This document shows positions 53,366-61,049 of a DNA stretch of 64,000 bases, piece by piece. Each line of letters starts with the position of its first letter. Within the stretch, counting starts at the first letter, position 1. Source of the DNA: Thermoanaerobaculales bacterium. GTDB lineage: Bacteria > Acidobacteriota > Thermoanaerobaculia > Thermoanaerobaculales > Sulfomarinibacteraceae. The notes under the pieces are model-generated. The model saw only the letters and a list, made by a program, of their open reading frames with translations, did no database searches and was not told the origin of the DNA. The translations under genes and the position numbers were made by a program. The stretch is taken from positions 1 through 64,000 of the forward strand of contig DAOPQC010000008.1 in NCBI GenBank assembly GCA_035358815.1, written 5' to 3'.

Positions 53366-53366
53366 C

Positions 53367-54878
53367 TCACTCTCCCACCCCGTACTTTCCCAGCCAGTTC
53401 GAGAAGGTCTGATAGCTGGGCAGCCCGACCAGTTCGGCGGCGCGGGACTTGTTGCCGCCCGTCTCCTCGAGCGCTCGCCTGAGGTAGTGCTGGGCGACCT
53501 CTGCCAGCAGCTCTCGGAGGTCGAGGCCGTTGCCGAGCTGGCGGTTGAGGATGGTCTCGCCGGTCGGGGGGATGCCGTGCTGGAAGGCCTCGCGCATCTC
53601 GACGTCGCGGATCACCTCACCTGTGCACCAGATCACGGCCCGGGTGAGCGTGTTCTCGAGCTCGCGGACGTTGCCCGGCCAGCTGTGGTGCAGCAACAGG
53701 TTGCGGGCGTTCGGCGACAGCCGCCGGTCCTGCCAGGCAGGGTCGTGGGCGTGCTGCTCGGCGTTGATCTTGGCGAGGAAGTGGTCGATGAGAAGGCCGA
53801 CGTCGCCCTCGCGCTCGCGCAGCGGCGGCAGGATGAGCACGGCCACCGCCAACCGGTAGTAGAGGTCGGAGCGGAAGCGGCCGGCGACCACGTCGTCGAC
53901 CAGCTTGCGGTTGGTGGCGGCCACGATCCGCACATCGACCTTGTCAGGCGTCGTGCTGCCGACCGGCGTCACCTCTCCTTCCTGGAGCACGCGAAGGAGC
54001 TTGACCTGGGCCTCGGGCGGTAGCTCGCCGACCTCGTCGAGGAGCAGGGTCGAACCGTGGGCGGTCTGGAAGAGGCCGCGCCGGGTGCGGTCGGCGCCGG
54101 TGAAGGCGCCCTTGAGGTGGCCGAACAGCTCCGACTCGATGAGCTCGCCCGGGATCGCGCCGCAGTTGACGGCGACCATCGGCCGGGCGTGGCGCGGCGA
54201 ATGGGCGTGGATGACGCGCGCCAGCAGCTCCTTGCCGGTGCCGGAGTCGCCCTCGATGAGCACCGGAACGGAGCGCGGCGCGACGGCCCGGGCGCGCTCG
54301 AGGATGACCTGCATCGAGGGGCTGCGGCCGATGATCGCGTCCACCGCCGGCGATTCAGGCGGGACCGCGGCTGCGAGGCCGGCGATCCGGCGGTCTGACG
54401 GGCGGAGGAGCTCCGGGATGTACTCCATCGAAATCTCGAAGGGGAGCTCGACGTCGCGCACGCCGGCCTGGCGCGAGGAGTCGATCAGGTGCGCGTCGTA
54501 GCGCGCCTTGGCGAGCAGCAGCCAGACCGCCGCCATCGCTGGCGTGCCGGGGCTGAGGTGGAACGTCAGGTCGAGGTCCTTGCCGTGGTCGGCGCGCGCA
54601 CACTCGACCGCCTTCACCGCGTGCTCGAAGATCGCGCGGTAGTCGACGGGCGTCGGGAGGCTCACCTGGCGAACCTCGAGGGCAGGGGTGCCGCCGGTGC
54701 GGGCGCCCAGCCACGCCGCGTACCGGGCGGCCTCGTCCTCGGGGTAGGTATTGAGGAGCACGATCCTTTCGAACGGGCGCTCGGCAAGGGCACCGGCGAT
54801 TGGGCCGGCCCCGAGGCGCGCTTCGTTGGAGACACCGTCCAGGTCGGCTTGGCCGAGCCAGGCAAGCAGGAGCTTCAT
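53367..54878 (-). CDS. CARF-like sensor fused to sigma-54 activator (RtcR-like)
   Basis: 503 residues from the ATG at 54878. Residues 1-175 are a CARF-like Rossmann domain: KLLLAWLGQADL, RIVLLNTYPEDEAARYAAWL and DLTFHLSPGTPAMAAVWLLL, where SPGTPAM near 108 matches the ligand loop of CARF/RtcR sensors. Residues ~190-430 are a sigma-54 AAA+ domain with GDSGTGKE (209-216), ELFGHLKGAFTGADR (GAFTGA 257-262, intact) and LLDEVGELP. A Fis-type helix-turn-helix (NKSRAAELVGLPSYQTFSNW) ends the protein. CARF domains bind cyclic oligonucleotides, or in RtcR RNA with a 2',3'-cyclic end. The target is probably the -24/-12 site right after this gene. Confidence 0.93.
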   Translation of the reverse strand: MKLLLAWLGQADLDGVSNEARLGAGPIAGALAERPFERIVLLNTYPEDEAARYAAWLGARTGGTPALEVRQVSLPTPVDYRAIFEHAVKAVECARADHGKDLDLTFHLSPGTPAMAAVWLLLAKARYDAHLIDSSRQAGVRDVELPFEISMEYIPELLRPSDRRIAGLAAAVPPESPAVDAIIGRSPSMQVILERARAVAPRSVPVLIEGDSGTGKELLARVIHAHSPRHARPMVAVNCGAIPGELIESELFGHLKGAFTGADRTRRGLFQTAHGSTLLLDEVGELPPEAQVKLLRVLQEGEVTPVGSTTPDKVDVRIVAATNRKLVDDVVAGRFRSDLYYRLAVAVLILPPLREREGDVGLLIDHFLAKINAEQHAHDPAWQDRRLSPNARNLLLHHSWPGNVRELENTLTRAVIWCTGEVIRDVEMREAFQHGIPPTGETILNRQLGNGLDLRELLAEVAQHYLRRALEETGGNKSRAAELVGLPSYQTFSNWLGKYGVGE

Positions 54879-55100
54879 ACAAAGACTGTACAAGATTTCT
54901 TCAGTTTGAGACAAGAAACGTGACAAATCGACGGATGTCAAAATTCAGTACCAGAGACCGTTTGTTCGTGCAAACATCTCCTTCTACTCGGCTTCTGATG
55001 ATTCCACAGCGTACATCGCGACCGATGACGACGGCTGGCACGGCTTGCACTGAGGGTCTGCGGCACCGGCAACTGACCCGGCGCAAGAGAGGTGGGCTCC

Positions 55101-55334
55101 ATGAAGCGTCATAACCTCGCCACCATCGTCCTCGCCCTCGTGGGGGCACCGGCCGGCAACGTGATCCTCGGTGGGCTCGTCGGCGCCGCCATCGACGCCG
55201 GCTCGGGAGCGATGCACAGCCACAAGCCCAACCCGCTGCACGTCGTCATGGTGCCGTCACACGAGGCGACCTCAGGCCCTGCCGCGACGATCCCTCCGGC
55301 GTCGGAAGCGGCTCCGGGCAGTGTGAGCCAGTGA
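55101..55334 (+). CDS. Small membrane or exported glycine-zipper protein
   Basis: 77 residues with GAGAGGTGG before the ATG. A hydrophobic N-terminus runs into a Gly-rich segment (PAGNVILGGLVGAAIDAGSG) and then NPLHVVMV. The pattern resembles the glycine-zipper end of larger lipoproteins, such as those with GVDAATGA, so it may be a shortened member. It is followed by a zinc-ribbon gene 30 bp on. The divergent CARF regulator lies 222 bp away. Confidence 0.65.
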   Translation: MKRHNLATIVLALVGAPAGNVILGGLVGAAIDAGSGAMHSHKPNPLHVVMVPSHEATSGPAATIPPASEAAPGSVSQ

Positions 55335-55364
55335 GGAAACACCTCCGGCTGAAAGGAGATTACG

Positions 55365-56030
55365 ATGACGACCGTTCACCGCCATGACGTGACCTGTTCC
55401 GTCTGCGGCCACCAGAGCGAGACGATGGTGATCGGCAGCACGAACCAGTTCGGAGCATCGGACCTGGACTCTCGCCCACCGGAGATGATGCGATCCACCA
55501 TCGACTACTGGCTGCAGGAGTGCCCGAGCTGTGGCTGCTGCGCCGTCTATCTCGCCAAGCTCGACCCGCGTGTGCCCGATGTCGTGCGGAGGCCTGCCTT
55601 CCGGGCGATGCGTGAGGGGCTCGGTGAGCTCTCGGAGTCGGCGCGGAAGTTCCGGACCGCCACCTTCATCGCCTGCGAGCTCGGAGACTACTCCGGGGCC
55701 TTCCTCCGCGCCCTGCACGAGGCCTGGGTCCACGACGATGAGGGGGACTCGATCCGAGCCAGGGCGGTCAGGCTGGATGCCATCGACTTCCTGCACCAGG
55801 TCCACCGGGCTGGTCTGCGCGTATACCCGGAGATCGGAGCGGACGAATTGGTCACGGTCGACCTGTTCCGTCGGGCCGGTCAGTTCGATCGCGCGGCTGC
55901 AATCTGCTCGGACGTGCTGTCGAAACCCTGCTCGAACGAGGTCCGCGCGGTGCTCGAGTTTCAGCGGAAGCTGTGCGACCGCCGGGACGCGGGCTGCCAC
56001 ACCATGGACGAAGTCTTCGGCCGGAGCTGA
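55365..56030 (+). CDS. Zinc-ribbon protein, DUF2225-like
   Basis: 221 residues with AAGGAG at the start. The N-terminal zinc-ribbon motif is TCSVCGHQSE (CxxC), then STNQFGASDLDSRPPEM and ECPSCGCCAVYL, giving a four-Cys site in residues ~10-65. This matches a widespread hypothetical family with the SxNxxGxxDLDxRPxxM motif. The rest is helical (residues 80-215), probably TPR-like (AFLRALHEAWVHDDEGD, FRRAGQFDRAAAICSDVL). Function is unknown. It is cotranscribed with its small neighbours. Confidence 0.8.
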   Translation: MTTVHRHDVTCSVCGHQSETMVIGSTNQFGASDLDSRPPEMMRSTIDYWLQECPSCGCCAVYLAKLDPRVPDVVRRPAFRAMREGLGELSESARKFRTATFIACELGDYSGAFLRALHEAWVHDDEGDSIRARAVRLDAIDFLHQVHRAGLRVYPEIGADELVTVDLFRRAGQFDRAAAICSDVLSKPCSNEVRAVLEFQRKLCDRRDAGCHTMDEVFGRS

Positions 56031-56046
56031 GTTGTCGGAGGTATAC

Positions 56047-56877
56047 ATGAAACGTCGATTCTGTCTGGCGGCGTTTGCTGCACTCGTGGTACTGGTGATG
56101 CCGTGTCCACCTGTGGACGCTTCGGACAGTGAAGCCACGATCGAATGGAGCGCACTCACTGGATCGAGACAGTTCCAGACCGTGGCGGACGCACCGGACT
56201 GGTCGGTGATCACCGGGCCGCCTGAACTGGATCTCTGCGGACTTGCGTGCCCGGTTTTGGAGAGACTCATAAGTCGGGAGGAACTCGCAGGAGCACAGGA
56301 CGAGATGGGATGCGGCGATCGATCCAAACAACAGGGGTTTCGAGGGATCATGCTCTCGCCGCTCATCGTTCCATCCGTTCTTGGTACGCAGTACGGGGGG
56401 AGCCCCCCTCAGGAAGTTTCCCTGGCGGCAATCGACGGCCGTGTCGTCGCTGCATATGTCGGATGGGTGCCCGAAGGCGAGCGACGAGCGATGCGCGTCG
56501 TCAAGAAGGTGGCGAAAGATGTCGCCAATCGGATAGGAAGAGAGCCAGACACTCACGGCATGCGCGGCAACATGTCCATTTGGTACAGCCCCGAGACGAA
56601 CCCCGAAACGGCAACCGGGGTCCTCCGAGTCGAGAACCACGTCGGCGTGATGTGGATGTGCATGAGCGTTGCGCTCGAGAATCGGGAGGATCTGCAACAC
56701 CTGCTCGACATGGAGGGGATCGTGCAGGCCGATGCCGGCGGTTTCCTCGCTGAACGCAACTCAGAGCTGCAAGCGGCACCCCGCATGGCCTGCACCGACG
56801 CCGGATACGCCTCACATTCTCGGCGTGCCCCAAAAGACGCAATTGCCGATCGGGTCCCAGAGTCGACGGGTGAGTAG
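56047..56877 (+). CDS. Secreted protein of unknown function
   Basis: 276 residues with GGAG and 6-base spacing before the ATG. The signal peptide is FCLAAFAALVVLVMPCPPVDAS. The mature protein is beta-rich with several cysteines (LDLCGLACPVLERL, EMGCGDRSK) that could pair in the periplasm. No recognised domain. It is 16 bp after the zinc-ribbon gene, hence the same operon. The frame continues open upstream inside the zinc-ribbon gene and does not count. Confidence 0.72.
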   Translation: MKRRFCLAAFAALVVLVMPCPPVDASDSEATIEWSALTGSRQFQTVADAPDWSVITGPPELDLCGLACPVLERLISREELAGAQDEMGCGDRSKQQGFRGIMLSPLIVPSVLGTQYGGSPPQEVSLAAIDGRVVAAYVGWVPEGERRAMRVVKKVAKDVANRIGREPDTHGMRGNMSIWYSPETNPETATGVLRVENHVGVMWMCMSVALENREDLQHLLDMEGIVQADAGGFLAERNSELQAAPRMACTDAGYASHSRRAPKDAIADRVPESTGE

Positions 56878-56993
56878 AGACAGCAGAGGGGTGCGCCGCG
56901 CGACGAAGTGCTCTGCGGGAGGTGGTGGTTCCCAGCACCGCGCACCCGTGCTGGTGGTCAGACTCGCACGCAGGATATGCTGAGGGGGCAAAC

Positions 56994-57629
56994 ATGCAGA
57001 GTCGCACGACTTTTCCTCTTGAAGATATCAACGCCCTACGAATCCTCGCGCAGAGCGCATCTCGGCCTGGTCGATCCGGCCCTGAAGGGTGGGCGATCAG
57101 CAACGTTGATCCAATGAAGGTCGTCGCTGTCTTCCATCCTGTCCTGTGGCTGAAAGCAGGGTGGACGCTCCACGCCTATCAACTTCGCGACAGTCCAAGC
57201 GGTGGAAACGGCAACGGGGTTGTCTGGGCCCTACCCAGCAAGTCTTGGCTCCCAGAACCGGGTAGTTCAATGGTGTTGTGGGGTCGACGCCGGTTTGGAG
57301 AACCCTCGGCGCACTTGATGCTGACCATCCCCAAACCGCCGGACGCGATCGAGGACTTCCGCGAGGTCATCGAGGGGGATGGCACACCTTTGTCCTATGC
57401 GCTCGCCTCTATTCTCGCTCGCGAGCTCTACGAGTTTGGCGCAATGTGGCACGGCCTGAATTGGAATGACGTCAAACTCACGGGGGAAACGGAAGTCGTG
57501 ATTCATGACCTTGGTGTCACGGTCACTCTCGAGACTTCCGGGGGAAGACCTATCGATCACTACAAGAAAGGCAGCTACGTGTACTCGACTGACATGACTG
57601 ACTACTACGGTTCGTGCGTGATCCATTAG
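56994..57629 (+). CDS. Hypothetical 211-residue protein
   Basis: From the ATG at 56994 with a GAGGGGG site. It is a soluble alpha/beta protein with no signal peptide. Conserved-looking segments are WALPSKSWLPEP, HLMLTIPKPPDAIEDFREVI and ARELYEFGAMWHGLNWNDV. No domain is recognised. G+C is below the core average, as for the whole island. It follows the secreted-protein gene by 116 bp in the same direction. Confidence 0.7.
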   Translation: MQSRTTFPLEDINALRILAQSASRPGRSGPEGWAISNVDPMKVVAVFHPVLWLKAGWTLHAYQLRDSPSGGNGNGVVWALPSKSWLPEPGSSMVLWGRRRFGEPSAHLMLTIPKPPDAIEDFREVIEGDGTPLSYALASILARELYEFGAMWHGLNWNDVKLTGETEVVIHDLGVTVTLETSGGRPIDHYKKGSYVYSTDMTDYYGSCVIH

Positions 57630-57686
57630 GGCCCTCAAGAACGGGGGCTTAAGGAGCACCTGAGCCGACAGTCCTGCAGTCCTGAC

Positions 57687-58184
57687 TTACCCGCGCGGAA
57701 GGGTCAACCAACCGTCCGTGACTCGTCCACGTTGCACCAATGTCACTTTGAGTGAGACGGACGGGCTGGCACTGCAGAAGATCGCAAACCCAACAAACCC
57801 CTTGCGCTCTTTAGAATACTCAGACAGCCACTTGAGGTCGCCTTTCATGCCTTTTCTTGAGCCCACCTTCCACTCGAGGATCGCCAGAGGGTGACGGGTG
57901 GGCTTGCCATGGCTATCCCAGCAGGTCATACCGGGGTTCTTCCAGATCACGAGGTCCTTAGAGACTTGAGGCTTCGCATTCGGTCTCGGTATTTGCGGGA
58001 CGGCAACCTCAATCCCGATCTGCGTGGGGTCGTGAAGAACAGACTTCGGCTTGCAGTGTTTCCGCAAGAACCCGAACGCGTACAGGCTGATGAGTTCCCG
58101 CTCTCTGCCCCGCCACGTCGTGTCGGACAGGAACTGAGCGAATTCATTCAAGGACGTGCGAACTGTCTGTTCAAGGGTTGGCAA
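57687..58184 (-). CDS. Putative PD-(D/E)XK-like nuclease
   Basis: 165 residues from a TTG at 58184 (AAAGGG six bases away). The middle has KDLVIWKNPGMTCWD followed by HPLAILEWKVGS, an Asp-x(n)-E-x-K arrangement on hydrophobic strands that matches the catalytic core of PD-(D/E)XK restriction nucleases. The N-terminal helices (ERELISLYAFGFLRKHC) would complete the fold. It starts 3 bp after the stop of the GIY-YIG-like gene, so the two are one unit. It could be a restriction-type nuclease or a repair nuclease; homology at family level is not established. Confidence 0.65.
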   Translation of the reverse strand: MPTLEQTVRTSLNEFAQFLSDTTWRGRERELISLYAFGFLRKHCKPKSVLHDPTQIGIEVAVPQIPRPNAKPQVSKDLVIWKNPGMTCWDSHGKPTRHPLAILEWKVGSRKGMKGDLKWLSEYSKERKGFVGFAIFCSASPSVSLKVTLVQRGRVTDGWLTLPRG

Positions 58185-58187
58185 GTA

Positions 58188-58685
58188 CTACCCTTTCGAC
58201 TTCTGCAGTGTCGCGGATAACCGCTCGAGGCTGCGTTCGACGGTATCCAGCCGTTCCACGATGGACTGCATGGTCGGCAGTTGGAGAGTCCCACTTGGTG
58301 GACCCTCGAAAAGTGCTTCCATCTCCTGTTTGAATGCGGGGTCGGAAAAAAGCCGCTGCGCATCCAAGCTCGAAAGGCCTCGGCTCCGCAATGCAGGGTC
58401 GAGGAACTTCAATGCAACTAGTTCTGCCGCCGCGCGGTTTACCACTCTCTTGAACTTTTTGTGCAGCCACCATCGTACCTCGGTGACGTAGTCGGGATTC
58501 AAGCACGCTGCCGAAGTACCGGTGGCGATGCTGCTATCGCGCAGAATCAGGTGTTGCACGATCCGCTGGCGCAGGTTCCCGGCGATGCCCACGTATGCGA
58601 AATAGCGGTTGGCACTGCTGCCGCCCATCAGTGCGTATACCCCTGGCTGGTTTGGCACACTCGCGATCGTGGCGGTGGTCTTCAC
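58188..58685 (-). CDS. GIY-YIG-like nuclease domain protein
   Basis: 165 residues. N-terminal PGVYALMGG with YFAYVGIAGNLRQRIVQHL forms the GVY...YVG core and the following Arg/His helix of the GIY-YIG superfamily; the catalytic Glu expected later is not certain. The C-terminal half is helical, ending in a predicted coiled coil (QSIVERLDTVERSLERLSAT). It is coupled to the PD-(D/E)XK-like gene by a 3-bp gap and divergent from the ankyrin gene 32 bp away, which implies a shared compact regulatory region. Confidence 0.68.
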   Translation of the reverse strand: MKTTATIASVPNQPGVYALMGGSSANRYFAYVGIAGNLRQRIVQHLILRDSSIATGTSAACLNPDYVTEVRWWLHKKFKRVVNRAAAELVALKFLDPALRSRGLSSLDAQRLFSDPAFKQEMEALFEGPPSGTLQLPTMQSIVERLDTVERSLERLSATLQKSKG

Positions 58686-58717
58686 GCAATCTACGATACC
58701 GTAAGAGTGCGATTCAT

Positions 58718-60904
58718 ATGCACGGAAAGGACGGCTCGGTGGAGGTCAACAGCGCGTGGGTCGATCCGCGTGATGATCCCAGCCCGGTAGCTCGAAGGGC
58801 TCTATCACGAGTAACAGTAGACCCAAAGGAAATAGCTGAACTCATCGAGCTCTGTAAGACGGGTCGGATCTATGCCGTCGAACGCTGGATCAGATCTGGA
58901 AGACCGCTTCAGGTCAGAATGGACGACGCCGACCCCTGGCAGCGCCCGACAACGCCTCTGGTTGTCGCCATCGAAAGCGGTCAGTACGACCTGGCGCTTC
59001 TCCTCCTGTGCAACGGCTACAACACGGAGGTGGAGCCACCCTCAACTCTGAACCTCGTCCTGGAGCGGAGAGCGTGGGAGTACTTGGAGCTTCTCCTCGC
59101 GTGGGGCGCTGATCCGACACGCGCACGTCCGTACGCGGTGCTTGACACCTACCAGACCCCGATCATCGAGCGGTTCTGGGAGTACGGCGTCGACTTTTTC
59201 GACGACAACATCCTCGCCCACTATCTGGCAAGCACGACCAGCAACAAGCCGGCGTACGGATGGGCGCGGCGACATAACGCAGACCCCAGGATTGGGTATC
59301 AGCTCGCTCTCGCCCTCGGTGATGCCGTGTGGGAAGGGCGTGAGAAGGCAGTGGCCCTGCTCATGTGGGCGGGAGCGGATCCGCACCGCCAGGTGCCGAG
59401 CATCAGGTGGGGCTCAGGGGTAGAGGATGATCCAGACGACGATCGTCGGTCAGCGATCGAGGGCGCTGTCCACATGGGTCATGGCAATCTCCTGCGATAT
59501 CTGAAGCCGGACCCGGCTGTTGACGACTTCGACGAGCTCTACGCCTGGGTCTGTGATCCAGATGCTGTGGACCACCTGTTCGACCTGCAGCCACCAACCG
59601 ACTGGTCAAAGGCGATCGTCCGCAACATCTCGGAGCTGAGCTGGCCGTTCGGTGACCGACGGCGCAACGTAGTCTGCCTGGAGCGCATCTTCGAGCACCA
59701 CTGGGGGCGTCTGAGCCATCTCGACCGCGAAGAGTGCCGAGAGCTCCGCAGGCACCTCCTGAAGATGGAATCCGACAGCGACCTTTCGCGGCTCCTTCAG
59801 ACTCTCTCAAGACCACGCCATTGCGACGAGGCGGTGTTCGCCGAGCTCACGAAGACGACCGCGATCAGGGACCGACTGAAGCGCCTTGAGCTGGCCAGCC
59901 TGCTTCCGCAAAGGACGTCGAGTCCAAGCGCCGATCGGTCACGCCAGCGGGTAGAGAAAAACAGCCAACACCGGTCGGGAAAGAGCGAGAGAGATCGTTG
60001 GTTCGCCAGTCTTGCCCCGGAAACGCAGGCCGATATCCTCCGAGGATTGATCAGCCGCGATCAGCTCTACCAGGAAGTCTGGAGCGAACCAGCGACAAAG
60101 GTCGCCGAACGGTACGGCGTGTCCGATGTCGCTGTCGCCAAGTGGTGCCAGAAACTGAACGTGCCCAGACCGGGTCGCGGCTATTGGGCTCGCGTCAACG
60201 CGGGCTACCGCGTGAAGACAGTGCCATTGCCGGAGGCTGAGGAAGGTCAGCGGGAGTACGTCAGTCGTCCTACGCCGCGTGAGAGAGGCCCCAAGCCGCC
60301 TTCAGAGATTCCCGGCCTGGAGCTCTTCGAGAAGCCAATACCGGTGCCAGCAGTTCTGGGCCAAGAGCACCAACTGATTGCAGAGACAAGGAGGGCCCTG
60401 AAGGTAGCGGAGAAGGACGAGCAGGGAATCCTCTGCCCGCAGGGACGGAAGACACTCAACGTCTGGGTTTCTGAGGCAAGCGTGGATCGCGCGCTGCGAA
60501 TCATGAACGCCCTGATCCAAGCCCTCGAGGGCGCGGGCTTCAACGTAGAGATCACGGACATTCTCGACTCCAACGGACACGTTGCCGGTCGCACAACCGC
60601 GGCTGTCATTCATGACGAACGGATCGCGTTCTCCATCACCGAGAAGATGGAACGCAAAGAACGGCCGCCGAACGGCGAAGAGCGCGCCGAGATGAGGCAG
60701 AGGCCCTGGAAGAAGGGGCCGTTCTTTGAGTACCTCCCAACCGGTCTGCTGTCACTTCAAATCGAGAGCGGCCGATACCGCGAGCGTCACCGTCGCACAT
60801 GGTCCGACGGCAAGAACCGCCGCCTGGAGGACTCCCTGTACGTCTTCATTCGATCCCTGCTGCTGTCCGCTTCCCTGCGTGAGAAGCGGACGGCTAAGGA
60901 GTAG
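58718..60904 (+). CDS. Ankyrin-repeat protein with C-terminal HTH-like domain
   Basis: 728 residues from the ATG at 58718, without a strong ribosome site. Residues ~35-230 show ankyrin repeats (PTTPLVVAIESGQYDLALLL, WEYLELLLAWGADP, KAVALLMWAGADPH). A helical middle and a charged linker (~390-430) lead to LYQEVWSEPATKVAERYGVS, then DVAVAKWCQKLNVPRPGRGYW (~449-490). This is a conserved bacterial domain of unknown role with a helix-turn-helix look, followed by a ~230-residue conserved C-terminus. I have not seen it joined to ankyrin repeats. The location among nuclease genes suggests a defence role, unproven. Confidence 0.78.
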   Translation: MHGKDGSVEVNSAWVDPRDDPSPVARRALSRVTVDPKEIAELIELCKTGRIYAVERWIRSGRPLQVRMDDADPWQRPTTPLVVAIESGQYDLALLLLCNGYNTEVEPPSTLNLVLERRAWEYLELLLAWGADPTRARPYAVLDTYQTPIIERFWEYGVDFFDDNILAHYLASTTSNKPAYGWARRHNADPRIGYQLALALGDAVWEGREKAVALLMWAGADPHRQVPSIRWGSGVEDDPDDDRRSAIEGAVHMGHGNLLRYLKPDPAVDDFDELYAWVCDPDAVDHLFDLQPPTDWSKAIVRNISELSWPFGDRRRNVVCLERIFEHHWGRLSHLDREECRELRRHLLKMESDSDLSRLLQTLSRPRHCDEAVFAELTKTTAIRDRLKRLELASLLPQRTSSPSADRSRQRVEKNSQHRSGKSERDRWFASLAPETQADILRGLISRDQLYQEVWSEPATKVAERYGVSDVAVAKWCQKLNVPRPGRGYWARVNAGYRVKTVPLPEAEEGQREYVSRPTPRERGPKPPSEIPGLELFEKPIPVPAVLGQEHQLIAETRRALKVAEKDEQGILCPQGRKTLNVWVSEASVDRALRIMNALIQALEGAGFNVEITDILDSNGHVAGRTTAAVIHDERIAFSITEKMERKERPPNGEERAEMRQRPWKKGPFFEYLPTGLLSLQIESGRYRERHRRTWSDGKNRRLEDSLYVFIRSLLLSASLREKRTAKE

Positions 60905-60937
60905 CTTGGTCACATTGACCGGCAGCTTCGCCGGGCT

Positions 60938-60996
60938 GAGGCCAACATATGTGGACCTCGACACGCGCCGCACGAGGCCACCATGTGTGGACCTCG
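60938..60996. repeat. Two tandem palindromic 23-mers
   Basis: GAGGCCAACATATGTGGACC plus TCG (60938-60960) and GAGGCCACCATGTGTGGACC plus TCG (60974-60996) are near-identical imperfect palindromes 36 bp apart. They lie between the convergent ankyrin and SRA-HNH genes and may be a paired protein-binding site or a termination structure. Confidence 0.6.
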
Positions 60997-61049
60997 CGAC
61001 CGGTCGACATAGTGAATCACCGCGCTCAAGCTCAGTCCCGGCGACGCGT

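Noticed and set aside
36945..54878. Classical DISARM or BREX assignment
   Set aside because: No drmA/drmB/drmC and no brxC/pglX/pglZ homologue can be recognised; only the helicase is DrmD-like.
55036..55049. Possible sigma-54 site TGGCACGGCTTGCA before the glycine-zipper gene
   Set aside because: GG and GC are only 8 bases apart instead of 10, which usually abolishes function.
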